Shown piece by piece: positions 17,589 to 26,980 of a stretch of 64,000 bases of DNA. Below the pieces are notes generated by a model. It saw only the letters and a program-made list of their open reading frames with translations, was not told the origin of the DNA and did not search any database. Position numbers and translations under genes: made by a program. Each line of letters opens with the position of its first letter. The first letter of the stretch is position 1. Source of the DNA: CAKZNE01 sp002695025 (lineage in GTDB: Bacteria; Bacteroidota; Bacteroidia; Flavobacteriales; Schleiferiaceae); assembly GCA_913043285.1 (NCBI GenBank), contig CAJWML010000001.1, forward strand, positions 124,001-188,000, read 5' to 3'.

Positions 17589-18320
17589 TTAATTGGTATA
17601 ATGGCTATCCCACAGTGCACCGTTGAAATTCTTCATCCGGCTAAATCCGTAGAGTGTGGTAAGACCGGAAAAAGCTATGAACAGGTAGAAGAAAAAAATA
17701 ATACGCAGGCTTACCAGACTGCCGCCCTGGGGGCTTATCATCACGGAGTCAGGGATACTCATCACCACCACAAAAGTTAAGGCTAAAACACAACCCAAAA
17801 GCGTTTTAAGGCTACGAAAGGGGAATACCAGCAGCTTTCGCAGAATGCTCATATCCTTACCCCACTTATGCACCAGGTAATAGCGGTCATTCCCTAAAGA
17901 AAGGAACAGCAGGGGGTCCTTATCCTTCTCCACAAGATTGAACATGGCAGCCGGGGCAAGGATCTTAAAATTGGTAAGGTCGCCACTATTCTTTCGTTGC
18001 AATTGCTTGACCCTGGAAATAGCCTCATAGGGTATTTCACCCTTAAAACGCTGGGCCGCTAAAAAACGCAAACGGTATACCCGGCAAAGATTCTTGATCT
18101 GCTCCCCGGTAAATATCCGGTCTGCCTCCAGGATGGATACGTTAACGTTATCCAACTGGTCGGAACCATCCTTCAAAGCTTTTCGGATGGCTTCTTCCCG
18201 CGCATCATCTTCCCGCAGGAGATCCCTGAATGCATTCAGCACTTCATCAGGTTTACGCCTTTGCTGACGTGCCCGGTTCTTAACCAAAACTTCCTCCAGG
18301 TTTACTCCCTTCCAACTCAT
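17589..18320 (-). CDS. Conserved-looking protein of unknown function with two C-terminal membrane helices
   Basis: 243 residues. The first 150 are soluble and charged, with helical segments (DAREEAIRKALKDGSDQL) and a DRYYLVHKWGKDMS segment. Two membrane helices follow at about 165-185 (LLGCVLALTFVVVMSIP) and 200-222 (IIFFFYLFIAFSGLTTLYG). It is probably anchored in the inner membrane with its N-terminal domain in the cytoplasm. I do not recognise the family, and the neighbours on the other strand give no clue to function. Confidence 0.6.
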   Translation of the reverse strand: MSWKGVNLEEVLVKNRARQQRRKPDEVLNAFRDLLREDDAREEAIRKALKDGSDQLDNVNVSILEADRIFTGEQIKNLCRVYRLRFLAAQRFKGEIPYEAISRVKQLQRKNSGDLTNFKILAPAAMFNLVEKDKDPLLFLSLGNDRYYLVHKWGKDMSILRKLLVFPFRSLKTLLGCVLALTFVVVMSIPDSVMISPQGGSLVSLRIIFFFYLFIAFSGLTTLYGFSRMKNFNGALWDSHYTN

Positions 18321-18402
18321 ATTCCTTCTTCTTTTGGTATATAAAAGCTTAAAATTACTAAAGAATTAAGAACTTTGAAATCCCATTTAATAGCGGGCTG
18401 AT

Positions 18403-18762
18403 TTGAATATCGAAGAATTGAGACTCTACTGCCTGGGTAAACCGGGCACTACCGAAAGCACGCCTTTTGGCGAAGACACTTTGGTATTTAAAGTGGCCGG
18501 TAAAATGTTTGCCCTTACTTCCCTCAGCTCGGCTGATTTTAGCGTAAACCTGAAGTGTAACCCCGAAAAGGTTCCTGAACTGAGAGAGCAATATCCGCAG
18601 GTACAACCAGGCTACCACATGAACAAAAAACACTGGAATACTGTGATTATTGACGGTGGTCTTACAGACCACCTCATTCGCGAATGGATAGACCATTCCT
18701 ATGATTTGGTGGTGGCCGGCCTATCCGGGAAATTACGTGATCAGTTAAATTCGGAAGTATGA
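18403..18762 (+). CDS. MmcQ/YjbR family protein
   Basis: 119 residues with the family's hallmarks: PGTTESTPFGEDTLVFKVAGKM at the N-terminus (start and end segments visible as PGTTESTPFG and VFKVAGKMFA), CNPEKVPELREQYP in the middle and NKKHWNTVIIDG near the end. The fold is CyaY-like and some members bind DNA; the biological role is unclear. The start is TTG at 18403, because an in-frame stop lies four codons upstream and no ATG precedes the conserved region. Its stop overlaps the ATG of the next gene (ATGA), so the two are translationally coupled. Confidence 0.88.
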   Translation: MNIEELRLYCLGKPGTTESTPFGEDTLVFKVAGKMFALTSLSSADFSVNLKCNPEKVPELREQYPQVQPGYHMNKKHWNTVIIDGGLTDHLIREWIDHSYDLVVAGLSGKLRDQLNSEV

Positions 18763-19376
18763 AGAGCATTATAAAATACTTTTTGCAGGGCCTCCTGTAT
18801 ACCGTTCCTCTGGCGGTAACTATTTATGTGATATGGTCGGTTTTTATAATGCTGGACGGCATCATCCCTATTGATATTCCCGGTTTAGGTATCCTCTTTA
18901 TCTTCCTCTTTATTACCGCCATGGGAGTATTGGGCAGCCATTTACTTTCAGATCGGATCATCCTCGTTTTTGAAGGATGGATCAAAAAAGCACCTCTGGT
19001 GAATGTGATCTATACTTCCGTAAAGGACCTGATGAACGCCTTTGTGGGGGATAAAAAGAGTTTCAGCCGACCGGTAAGTGTAAAGCTCTACGAGGATTCA
19101 CAAATACGCAGGCTGGGCTTCATCACCAATGACAATTTTAAGCACTTAGGGAAAAATAATGACCTGATAACTGTATACATTCCCCATTCCTATAATATTT
19201 CCGGGAATATGTTCCTGGTACCCGAAAGTTATGTTGAACCCCTGGATGTGATCTCCTCAGACCTCATGAAATACACCATGAGCGGTGGCGTAACCAGTGT
19301 ATCCAACCGTGAAGCGCTGGAAACCCTAACCGATGAAGATGATCTACGTGAGCCAGACCCAAAACCACTAGTATGA
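18759..19376 (+). CDS. DUF502 family membrane protein
   Basis: 205 residues with two membrane helices at about residues 8-30 (LLYTVPLAVTIYVIWSVFIM) and 45-66. A soluble C-terminal domain follows with the DUF502 pattern (IYTSVKDLMNAFVGDKKSF, VYIPHSYNISGNMFLVP). The family is widespread and of unknown function. The start overlaps the MmcQ stop by four bases. The stop TGA overlaps an ATG (19373) that begins the first copy of a 20-base tandem repeat leading into the next gene. Confidence 0.88.
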   Translation: MKSIIKYFLQGLLYTVPLAVTIYVIWSVFIMLDGIIPIDIPGLGILFIFLFITAMGVLGSHLLSDRIILVFEGWIKKAPLVNVIYTSVKDLMNAFVGDKKSFSRPVSVKLYEDSQIRRLGFITNDNFKHLGKNNDLITVYIPHSYNISGNMFLVPESYVEPLDVISSDLMKYTMSGGVTSVSNREALETLTDEDDLREPDPKPLV

Positions 19377-19412
19377 AATACCTATACACACTATGAAATA
19401 CCTATACACACT
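19373..19412 (+). repeat. Perfect 20-bp tandem duplication spanning a start codon
   Basis: ATGAAATACCTATACACACT occurs twice in a row (19373-19392 and 19393-19412). The first copy begins at an ATGA overlap with the DUF502 stop and encodes MKYLYTL followed by TGA. That TGA overlaps the second ATG (19393), which starts the long reading frame. Because 20 is not a multiple of three, the duplication separates the original start from the gene body and leaves a seven-codon upstream frame. Confidence 0.95.
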
Positions 19413-21381
19413 AAGCTTTTTACTTTTTGCCCTTCATTCTTTCAGCGCCCCGGGCGACACCACCCTGGTTAGCGCTCATCAAAAAGCGGATATGACCTGG
19501 TATGGCTCATACGATGCCTGGGGTGACTTCCCAGATGGTAACACTTCCTACAGTAAGATTTTGCTTAGGTATACCATGGGCTGCGCCACGGGTGGTTGCA
19601 GTGATTGGGATTATACCACCCAGATCCAATTGATGATCCCTACCGGGGTGATGGATAGTAATGTGGCCAGTGTTGATACCGTGTCCCTTACACCACTGGT
19701 CATTGATACTACCTGGAATGTTTTTGAGGTGGAAGAAGCCTATGAACTGGCCCGCGTGATCACGCCCTACGGTGGCAGCCTTCCCAATAACTGGGAGCAT
19801 GATTTCATGTTTGATGTAACCGACTATTACCCCCTGTTGAAAGACTCGGTTAAAGTGCGTGCTTTTTATTCGGGATGGTCCAGTGGCTTTAGTGTAAGTA
19901 CAGATTTCCTTTTTGTGGAAGGCATACGTCCCAGGACCGTGCTGGATATCAAGAATATCCACAGCGGTTATAAAGATTACATCAGCTCCACGGCCTTTGA
20001 AAGCACCTTTCTTACTTCCAAAACGGTAACTCTGTCCCCTTCAGCCAAAACGGCCATGGTTCGCGTAATTCCAAGTGGCCACGGCTTTGTAAACAGCTTG
20101 AACTGCGCTGAATTTTGCGAGAAGGACTATTATCTTAAAATCAATAATCAACAGGTAGCAACCCAGGCCATGTGGCGCAATGATTGCGGTCTTAACCCCA
20201 TCTGGCCGCAGGCCGGAACCTGGTTGTTTGACCGCGCCAACTGGTGCCCCGGAGATAAAGCTCTTCATTATGATCATGATATTACTTCCTACATCAGCGG
20301 TACTAGCAGCATTGATATTGATGTAGACGTGGAAGCCTATGCGTATACTGTACCACCCGGAGAAGTGCCGGCCGGCTACTACTTTACCACTCAGCTGTTC
20401 CAGTACGGGGATTACACCTTTGCCAACGATGTGGAACTTACCAAAATACTGGCCCCTTCGCATGAAGATGAATTCAGCCGTATGAACCCTATTTGCGGAA
20501 AGGTAATCCTGGAAATCCGCAACAACGGCTCCCAAAACCTTACGAGTTGCACTATAGACTATGGTATGGAAGGTGGCAATCCTCTTACCTATAATTGGAC
20601 CGGGAATCTGGCTCCCTCCACTGCAGAAGTTGTTAGCATTGATATTCCCAACCCTGCTGACTGGGAAAGCTATACGGGTAGCCTCAATTTTATAGCTTCG
20701 GTAAGCAATCCTAACGGGCAGCCGGATGAATACAGTCTTAACAACAAAAAAGAAGTAACCGTTACCGCTCCCCCTATTTACCCGGCCCAGATGATCCTTC
20801 AGGTTCGCACCAATGCAGCCGCCAGTGAAACCTTCTGGTCGGTAAAAAGTGCAGACGGCACTGTTATCACTTCCCAGGCCGCTAACCAGCTGTCCAACTA
20901 TACCCGTTATACCGATACTTTGGACCTGGCGCCTGGCTGTTACGAATTGGTGGTTGGGGATACGGATAAAGATGGTATGGCCTTTTTTGCCAATAATGAT
21001 GGATCAGGTAGTATCCAGTTGCGCAATAACGGTGGCACTTTCTTCAGTGAGAATTTCACCGCCAATTTCGGAACGGAGATCCGTCAGTATTTTACGGTGG
21101 GCCTGGGTATAGGAGTGCAGGAGTCCTCTCTGCAGGAGCACATCAACCTCTACCCTAATCCTTCCAACGGGAAAATACACCTGGAATATTACGCTCCTGG
21201 CCGTACGGACTTAAGCTGTGTATTAACAGACGTTAACGGCAAACCGGTATGGAAGGATGTATTTGAAGATGAGAAGGAATTTAATAAGGAACTTGACTTT
21301 TCACATTTGCCGGCAGGCATGTATTTCCTTCAGTTCAATGATGGTAAGGGCAGCTTCCGGAAGAAGATCGTGCTTAACTAA
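19393..21381 (+). CDS. T9SS-exported PNGase F-like protein
   Basis: 662 residues. A signal peptide (MKYLYTLSFLLFALHSFS) is followed by a domain resembling the N-terminal part of peptide-N-glycosidase F (GCATGGCSDWDYTTQIQLM). Next come a cysteine-containing region (CAEFCEKDYYLKINNQQ), a CARDB-like beta domain (about 365-460) and a C-terminal type A T9SS tail (LYPNPSNGKIHLEYY ... LPAGMYFLQF). It is probably secreted or surface-anchored and acts on glycoproteins; I did not verify the catalytic acids, so activity is uncertain. The start is the second ATG of a duplicated 20-base element. The 3' end overlaps the convergent gene by four bases. Confidence 0.75.
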   Translation: MKYLYTLSFLLFALHSFSAPGDTTLVSAHQKADMTWYGSYDAWGDFPDGNTSYSKILLRYTMGCATGGCSDWDYTTQIQLMIPTGVMDSNVASVDTVSLTPLVIDTTWNVFEVEEAYELARVITPYGGSLPNNWEHDFMFDVTDYYPLLKDSVKVRAFYSGWSSGFSVSTDFLFVEGIRPRTVLDIKNIHSGYKDYISSTAFESTFLTSKTVTLSPSAKTAMVRVIPSGHGFVNSLNCAEFCEKDYYLKINNQQVATQAMWRNDCGLNPIWPQAGTWLFDRANWCPGDKALHYDHDITSYISGTSSIDIDVDVEAYAYTVPPGEVPAGYYFTTQLFQYGDYTFANDVELTKILAPSHEDEFSRMNPICGKVILEIRNNGSQNLTSCTIDYGMEGGNPLTYNWTGNLAPSTAEVVSIDIPNPADWESYTGSLNFIASVSNPNGQPDEYSLNNKKEVTVTAPPIYPAQMILQVRTNAAASETFWSVKSADGTVITSQAANQLSNYTRYTDTLDLAPGCYELVVGDTDKDGMAFFANNDGSGSIQLRNNGGTFFSENFTANFGTEIRQYFTVGLGIGVQESSLQEHINLYPNPSNGKIHLEYYAPGRTDLSCVLTDVNGKPVWKDVFEDEKEFNKELDFSHLPAGMYFLQFNDGKGSFRKKIVLN

Positions 21382-21725
21382 ACCTGTTTTTCTCCAAGCT
21401 TTGTCATCAGTGAACTGATAACCGAGAGGACCAGGCTGAACAGCAGTGCCCACCAGAAGTTACGCACGTCAAACCCACTGATCAGGCTGTCGGTAGCCAT
21501 AATAAGAAGGGCGTTGATCACAAAAAGAAAAAGCCCCAGGGTGAGAACCGTAAAGGGCAGCGTAAGCAACACCATCAATGGTTTAAGGGTTACATTGAAT
21601 ATGGCCAGCACCAATGCAACCAATACTGCGGTGGTAAAACCTGATATCTGAACGGCATCGCCCAGTAGCCATGCGGTTAAAAAAACTGCGAGTGTATTAA
21701 TGATTAGTCGTATGATCAAATTCAT
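21378..21725 (-). CDS. Small membrane protein of the phage-holin 4_2 (PF04020) family
   Basis: 115 residues with four closely spaced hydrophobic helices and the conserved NVTLKPLMVLLTLPFTVLTLG segment. This family is named after a phage holin but is common as a chromosomal membrane protein in bacteria with no prophage nearby; its function is unknown. No phage genes surround it here. It is convergent with the PNGase F-like gene (four-base overlap) and divergent from the aminopeptidase gene. Confidence 0.82.
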   Translation of the reverse strand: MNLIIRLIINTLAVFLTAWLLGDAVQISGFTTAVLVALVLAIFNVTLKPLMVLLTLPFTVLTLGLFLFVINALLIMATDSLISGFDVRNFWWALLFSLVLSVISSLMTKLGEKQV

Positions 21726-21810
21726 GGACTGACACTGAAAATTTAAAATATGAAGGTAGACTTATTCCTTCAATATTTGCCATATTGCACGGGCTTAAAT
21801 ATCTAACATA

Positions 21811-23715
21811 ATGAAATATATATCCATATTGTTTGTGTCCCTTACCACCTCATTGCTGGTGGTTTCGTGCAACAATAGCAAAAATGAAGAAGTGAAAAAC
21901 AAGGAATCCCGAGAGTATGTAAACGATGTACATACGTATGCAAAACCAAATACCGCTGTGGTTAGTCACCTCAACTGGGATGCTACCGTGGACTTTGACA
22001 ATAAACTGATACAGGCTACTGCTCAATGGGATATTGAAAGCTCGGATAATGCCGATGAGATCATTTTTGACACCTACGGTCTGGACATCCAGTCCGTGCA
22101 GGCGGATGGTAAGGATACTGAATATCATTTAGGTGCATTTAAGGAAGAGCTGGGACGCCCGCTAAAGATCAGCATCACCCCTGAGACCAAACAGGTAAGC
22201 ATCCGCTACAGCACCACAGATAGTGCCCGTGCCCTGCAATGGCTGGATCCGGAACAAACAGCCGGAAAGGAATTACCCTTCCTGTTTACTCAATCACAAG
22301 CCATACTGGCGCGTTCCTGGATACCTACCCAGGACAGCCCTGGCATACGCTTCACCTACGATGCCAAGGTTAAAGTACCTTCCAATATGCTGGCCTTGAT
22401 GAGTGCTAAAAACCCGTCACAGAAAAACGTCAACGGAGAATATACTTTTAAAATGCCCCAGCCCATACCATCCTACCTGCTGGCCCTTACTGCTGGTGAT
22501 ATTGCCTACAAAGCGGTTAGTGACCGTACGGGCGTATATGCCGAACCTTCCTTGCTGGATACTTCGGTGTATGAGTTCCAGGATCTGGAAAATATGGTGC
22601 AGGCAGCAGAAGGTCTCTACGGACCTTACGCCTGGGGACAGTATGACATCATTGTACTGCCTCCCTCCTTCCCCTTTGGTGGAATGGAGAACCCACGTCT
22701 CACCTTTGCAACGCCTACTATCCTCGCGGGAGACCGTTCATTGGTAAGCCTGGTGGCACATGAGCTGGCTCACAGCTGGAGTGGTAACCTGGTAACCAAT
22801 GCCACCTGGGACGATTTCTGGCTGAACGAAGGTTTTACCGTTTATTTTGAGCACCGCATTATGGAGGAAGTATATGGCCACGATTACTCTGAAATGCTGG
22901 CCAGCCTTACCCGTGACGGGTTGCAAAGGGATGCGGAAGAAATGATGAAGGAAATACCCCAGGATACCAGACTGAAACTAAACCTGGAAGGGCGCAACCC
23001 TGATGATGGTGTAACCTCCATCCCTTATGACAAGGGTTATTTCTTCCTGCGCCTTATTGAAGAGGAAGTGGGTCGCGAGCGTTTTGACGAATTCCTGAAA
23101 AACTACTTTGAAGAAAATAAATTCAAAGCCATGACCACCGAGGGTTTTGTGGACTACCTGATGGCCAACCTGCTTACTGAAGAGCAGGCCAGTAAGCTCC
23201 AGATTAAGGAATGGATCTATGAACCGGGTATTCCTGACAATCTGCCTGAAGTGGCATCCGACCGCTTCACAGCCGTGGACAAAGCGCTGAAAAGGATCAT
23301 GGAAGAAAAAATATATCCTCCACAGGGAGTAGCCGAAGCGTGGACCACGCATGAATGGTTGCACTTCATTCACCAGCTGCCCAAGGATATCAGCAAGGAA
23401 AAGCTAAAAGAACTGGACCAGGCCTACCACTTTACCCAAACTGGTAACAGTGAGATCGCTGCCGCGTGGTTCCAGCCTACCATCCGTAATAATTACGAAG
23501 CCGTTTATCCGCGTGTAGAAGAATTCCTTATCCATGTAGGGCGCAGAAAATTCCTTACGCCCACTTACGAGGCATTGATGGAAAGCGGCAAAGAGGAAAT
23601 GGCCAGAGCCATCTACTCCAAAGCACGTCCTAATTACCACGCGGTAAGCCGTGAAACGATGGACAAACTTCTGGACTACAAAAAAGCAGACGAGCAGGAG
23701 AATGAATCCGCCTAA
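21811..23715 (+). CDS. M1 family aminopeptidase, lipoprotein
   Basis: 634 residues. The signal peptide ends in a lipobox (SLLVVSC), so it is probably anchored in the outer or inner membrane facing the periplasm. The M1 zinc site is complete: HELAHSWSGNLVTN with the second Glu in WLNEGFTVYFE, and the substrate-binding GGMENP loop before it. The overall layout, including a helical C-terminal domain, resembles leukotriene A4 hydrolase-type enzymes. It should remove N-terminal amino acids from peptides. It is a single gene ending at a strong terminator (23741-23768). A near-match promoter box, AATATTTG, lies at 21772-21779. Confidence 0.93.
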   Translation: MKYISILFVSLTTSLLVVSCNNSKNEEVKNKESREYVNDVHTYAKPNTAVVSHLNWDATVDFDNKLIQATAQWDIESSDNADEIIFDTYGLDIQSVQADGKDTEYHLGAFKEELGRPLKISITPETKQVSIRYSTTDSARALQWLDPEQTAGKELPFLFTQSQAILARSWIPTQDSPGIRFTYDAKVKVPSNMLALMSAKNPSQKNVNGEYTFKMPQPIPSYLLALTAGDIAYKAVSDRTGVYAEPSLLDTSVYEFQDLENMVQAAEGLYGPYAWGQYDIIVLPPSFPFGGMENPRLTFATPTILAGDRSLVSLVAHELAHSWSGNLVTNATWDDFWLNEGFTVYFEHRIMEEVYGHDYSEMLASLTRDGLQRDAEEMMKEIPQDTRLKLNLEGRNPDDGVTSIPYDKGYFFLRLIEEEVGRERFDEFLKNYFEENKFKAMTTEGFVDYLMANLLTEEQASKLQIKEWIYEPGIPDNLPEVASDRFTAVDKALKRIMEEKIYPPQGVAEAWTTHEWLHFIHQLPKDISKEKLKELDQAYHFTQTGNSEIAAAWFQPTIRNNYEAVYPRVEEFLIHVGRRKFLTPTYEALMESGKEEMARAIYSKARPNYHAVSRETMDKLLDYKKADEQENESA

Positions 23716-23740
23716 GTTTAGCTGACCAAAATTCATACGA

Positions 23741-23768
23741 AAGCCCCGGTGTACCGGGGCTTTTTATT
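23741..23768 (+). terminator. Intrinsic terminator after the aminopeptidase gene
   Basis: AAGCCCCGG-TGTA-CCGGGGCTT forms a 9-bp stem followed by TTTATTTT, 25 bases after the stop codon. Confidence 0.9.
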
Positions 23769-23847
23769 TTACCCCACATCCCAGGTCGTTTCCGGTCAAT
23801 GGGCCAGCTATGCTTCAGAGGAAGTAACATTAAGTTTGCCTGGAAAG

Positions 23848-23870
23848 GCTTGCCGGAGAGTTCGGCAAGC
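23848..23870 (-). terminator. Hairpin directly after murF-alr
   Basis: GCTTGCCG/CGGCAAGC with a seven-base loop touches the stop codon of murF-alr. On the minus strand it is followed only by CCTTTCC, so it is a weak terminator or a 3'-end stabilising stem. Confidence 0.55.
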
Positions 23871-26333
23871 TTACTCCATAAGGTAAACGCGCTTTACCCT
23901 TTGGGAAATAGAGGTGAGAACCTCGTATGGAATCGTATCCATTTTTCGGGCCAGTTCATAAAGGGAAATATGGGAGCCAAAAACTTCCACCTCGTCCCCT
24001 TCAGCTACCGCGCTACCGGTAATGTCTACCATAGTCATATCCATACATACCCGGCCAACTACCGGGAAACGCTTCCCATGAATGGCCACTTCTCCCACCC
24101 CGTTACTCAGGCTACGTCTGAAACCATCGGCATAGCCCAGTGAAATAACCGCTATAGTACGGTCTTCAGGAGCTATATAGGCCCTTCCATAGCCCAGGCT
24201 ATCGCCCTTTTTAAGTTTTTTTACCTGCGAAACGGTGGCTTTAAGACTGCTCACCGGCTTCAGGTAAGGTTCTTCCGCAGCCTTACCGGCTATTCCGTAT
24301 AAACCAATACCCAAACGCACCATTTCAAACTGGGCCTCCGGGAAACCGGTGATTCCCGAGGAGTTCAGGATGTGACGGTCAAAATGATACCCCAAGCCTT
24401 CCTTAAAGAGACCCGTCATTCTTTCAAACTTACGGATCTGTTGCCTGGTAAATTCAGCTTCGCCAGGATCATCGGATGCAGCCAGATGAGAGAGTACTGT
24501 ACTTACCCGTATTCCTTTAATATCCTTCAACCGGGTCAGGAGTTCGGGCAATTCGTCTTCTTCAAAGCCCAGGCGATGCATCCCCGTTTCCAGCTTAATA
24601 TGCACGGGAAGCACCTCATCGGTTGCTGAAGCCGCTACCTTTTCCTTTAAAGCTTCCAATACCCGAAAACTGTACACTTCAGGCTCCAGGTTAAAATCCT
24701 GGAGATCGTCCAGGGCAGAAAGTTCAGTATTGAGCACCAGTATGGGCATCTCAATACCCGCCTTACGGAGTGCAACCCCTTCATCAGCATAAGCCACCGC
24801 CAGGTAATCCACTTTATGGAACTGTAGTAAAGAAGAGATCTCATACGAGCCGGAACCATAACCAAAGGCCTTGACCATGGCCATGGTCTTCACACCCGCT
24901 TGCAGTTGTTCCCGGAAAAAATTGAGGTTGTCCACCAAACGGCTAAGGTTCACTTCCAGAACCGTCTCATGCGACTTCTCGGTAAGGTATTGGTCGATAT
25001 CCTCAAAATGAAATGCGCGGGCTCCCTTCAATAAAATTCCCTTATCCTGGAAACGCTCGCTGGCAGCATGAAGCAGAAAATCTCCGGTGGAAGGATAATG
25101 CTCATGTTTACCGGAATAATACCTGGAAAGGATCGCACTGTCATTACCCACCGTATATACCTTATCCAGCCTGAAAACTTCCAGTGCCCTACTAATTTGT
25201 TGGTAGAGATCATCTTTATCCATGCCCGACTCCAACACATCACTGAGAACCACCACCTTTGGGCGATTGGCCAATTGCTGTGCAAAATATTCAAGGGCAA
25301 TCTTCAATGATTCAAGATCCGCATTATACGCGTCATTGATGACCACCGTATTCCAGCGCCCCGACTTCTGCTCCAGTCGCATGGAAACCGGCTCCAGTTC
25401 CTGCAGGTGTTGGCTTACTTCCTTGAAATCAAAACCTAAAGCCAGGGCTGTGGTGAGCGCATGCAAGGCATTTTCAACCGAAGCTTCATCCTTAAAGGGA
25501 AATGGGATGATGTGCTTCTGTCCATCCTTGCTAAAAGAGACCTCCTCCATTAGCGGATCATGATTATACCGGACCCGCGCATGCTCATGGACAAGCGACC
25601 AACTCCATAACTCAGGTGTTGAAGTAAACTCAAAATCCTCTATTACGCTCCTAATATCATTGTGGTCATACCGGTACACCAGGCCGGAAACGTTTTTGAA
25701 CAGTATCAGCTTTTCCCTGATCTTTTGCTCCAGGCTCTCAAAATTCTCCTGGTGCGCGGAACCTATATTGGTGAATATTCCCCAGTCTGGTTGCAGGATA
25801 TCCTGCAACCTTTGCATTTCGCCTGGTTTGCTGATGCCGGCCTCAAAAATGGCGTAATCCTCCAAGCCATTCAATTGCAATACAGAAAGGGGCACTCCCA
25901 GCTGGCTATTATAACTCTTAGGGGTTTTAGCCGTGTTCAGGGTACGTGGCAGGAGACGAAACAGCCATTCTTTTACAATGGTCTTTCCATTGCTTCCTGT
26001 TATGGCTATAAGCGTGGCTTTACTTTGCTCCCGGGTATGACGTGCCAGGGTTTGAAAGGCTTGAAGGGAATCCTCTACCAACCAAAAATTGGCCGAACCT
26101 TTAAGTTTTTCCGGAACCTCTTCCACCAGGAAGTTCCGGATGCCCTTTTCATAAAGATCAACTATGTAATCATGGCCATTATGCTGGCGTCCGCGAATAG
26201 CTATAAATAAAGTATGCTCAACGGAGCGCAGTCTTCGCGAGTCAAAGAGGTAATTACTGATCACCTTCTCCGGGAACGGAACCAGGGAGTCCGCATTCAG
26301 CAAACGGACAATATCTGAAGCCTGGTACTGCAT
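23871..26333 (-). CDS. murF-alr: Bifunctional MurF ligase / alanine racemase
   Basis: 820 residues in two parts. Residues about 1-440 are MurF, with the ATP-binding AITGSNGKTIVKEWL and the ligase motif VINDAYNADLESL; it adds D-Ala-D-Ala to the UDP-MurNAc-tripeptide. Residues about 455-820 are a PLP alanine racemase, with the PLP lysine in AMVKAFGYGSG and the catalytic Tyr in ISLGYADGFRR; it makes D-Ala from L-Ala. This fusion is known in Bacteroidota and links D-Ala supply to its use. It lies seven bases after tdk on the same strand, so the two are probably co-transcribed. Confidence 0.95.
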   Translation of the reverse strand: MQYQASDIVRLLNADSLVPFPEKVISNYLFDSRRLRSVEHTLFIAIRGRQHNGHDYIVDLYEKGIRNFLVEEVPEKLKGSANFWLVEDSLQAFQTLARHTREQSKATLIAITGSNGKTIVKEWLFRLLPRTLNTAKTPKSYNSQLGVPLSVLQLNGLEDYAIFEAGISKPGEMQRLQDILQPDWGIFTNIGSAHQENFESLEQKIREKLILFKNVSGLVYRYDHNDIRSVIEDFEFTSTPELWSWSLVHEHARVRYNHDPLMEEVSFSKDGQKHIIPFPFKDEASVENALHALTTALALGFDFKEVSQHLQELEPVSMRLEQKSGRWNTVVINDAYNADLESLKIALEYFAQQLANRPKVVVLSDVLESGMDKDDLYQQISRALEVFRLDKVYTVGNDSAILSRYYSGKHEHYPSTGDFLLHAASERFQDKGILLKGARAFHFEDIDQYLTEKSHETVLEVNLSRLVDNLNFFREQLQAGVKTMAMVKAFGYGSGSYEISSLLQFHKVDYLAVAYADEGVALRKAGIEMPILVLNTELSALDDLQDFNLEPEVYSFRVLEALKEKVAASATDEVLPVHIKLETGMHRLGFEEDELPELLTRLKDIKGIRVSTVLSHLAASDDPGEAEFTRQQIRKFERMTGLFKEGLGYHFDRHILNSSGITGFPEAQFEMVRLGIGLYGIAGKAAEEPYLKPVSSLKATVSQVKKLKKGDSLGYGRAYIAPEDRTIAVISLGYADGFRRSLSNGVGEVAIHGKRFPVVGRVCMDMTMVDITGSAVAEGDEVEVFGSHISLYELARKMDTIPYEVLTSISQRVKRVYLME

Positions 26334-26340
26334 GCTCCTA

Positions 26341-26919
26341 TTACCGTTTCATAACCTTATTAAAAGCCCCACGGCTCAAAGGCTCGTATTCCTCTTTTTC
26401 ACCTAGCAGCACCTGTTTATCCCCAGCTGCCTTACGATGGGAATAGTGGGCCAGGTCACCGGTTTTAACGCATATAGCGTGTACTTTGGTCACGTATTCA
26501 GCCGTGGCCATCAGGTTGGGCATGGGTCCAAAAGGCTTCCCTTTAAAATCCATATCCAGGCCGGCCACGATCACGCGGCTCCCGCGGTTAGCCAGCTCAT
26601 TGCACACTTCAACGATTCCATCATCAAAGAACTGGGCTTCATCAATGCCTACCACATCCACCCCGTCACCGAGTATCAGGATGTTCGAACTGCTCTCAAC
26701 CGGTGTGCAGCGAATGGAATTCATATCATGACTTACCACGTCTTCCTCTGCGTAGCGGGTATCCACAATTGGTTTGAATATTTCCACGGACTGGGTGGCA
26801 AACTGGGCTCTTTTCATCCTGCGGATCAGTTCCTCGGTTTTACCGCTGAACATGGAGCCGCAGATAACCTCTATCCAGCCGCAGGGGTTATGTTGGTTTA
26901 CGGGGTTTTCAAGAAACAT
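26341..26919 (-). CDS. tdk: Thymidine kinase (TK1 type)
   Basis: About 192 residues with the P-loop GSMFSGKTEELIRR, the DEAQFFD motif and the lasso region with AICVKTGDLAHYSHRK. It phosphorylates thymidine in the dTTP salvage pathway. Only one cysteine remains in the lasso region, where most TK1 enzymes have a zinc-binding set, so the zinc site appears to be lost. I chose the ATG giving MFLENPVNQHN; an in-frame TTG seven codons upstream is possible. It is divergent from the gene at 26981 and probably the first gene of a tdk-murF-alr unit. Confidence 0.93.
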   Translation of the reverse strand: MFLENPVNQHNPCGWIEVICGSMFSGKTEELIRRMKRAQFATQSVEIFKPIVDTRYAEEDVVSHDMNSIRCTPVESSSNILILGDGVDVVGIDEAQFFDDGIVEVCNELANRGSRVIVAGLDMDFKGKPFGPMPNLMATAEYVTKVHAICVKTGDLAHYSHRKAAGDKQVLLGEKEEYEPLSRGAFNKVMKR

Positions 26920-26951
26920 TTTGTACTTTCCAAGCGTCAATACTAAGCGTA

Positions 26952-26959
26952 CAAAACTA
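26952..26959 (-). promoter_or_regulatory. Putative -7 element of tdk
   Basis: The minus strand reads TAGTTTTG, an exact TAnnTTTG match, 32 bases before the tdk ATG in the divergent gap. Confidence 0.5.
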
Positions 26960-26980
26960 CAGAAAGATAAGCCAACCTAC

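Noticed and set aside
21378..21725. Prophage remnant, suggested by a holin-family protein
   Set aside because: PF04020-type proteins are common chromosomal membrane proteins and no other phage genes are near.
26774..26980. Upstream in-frame extension of the 26981 gene
   Set aside because: It overlaps tdk in antisense and crosses the divergent promoter region; the internal ATG at 26981 is the sensible start.
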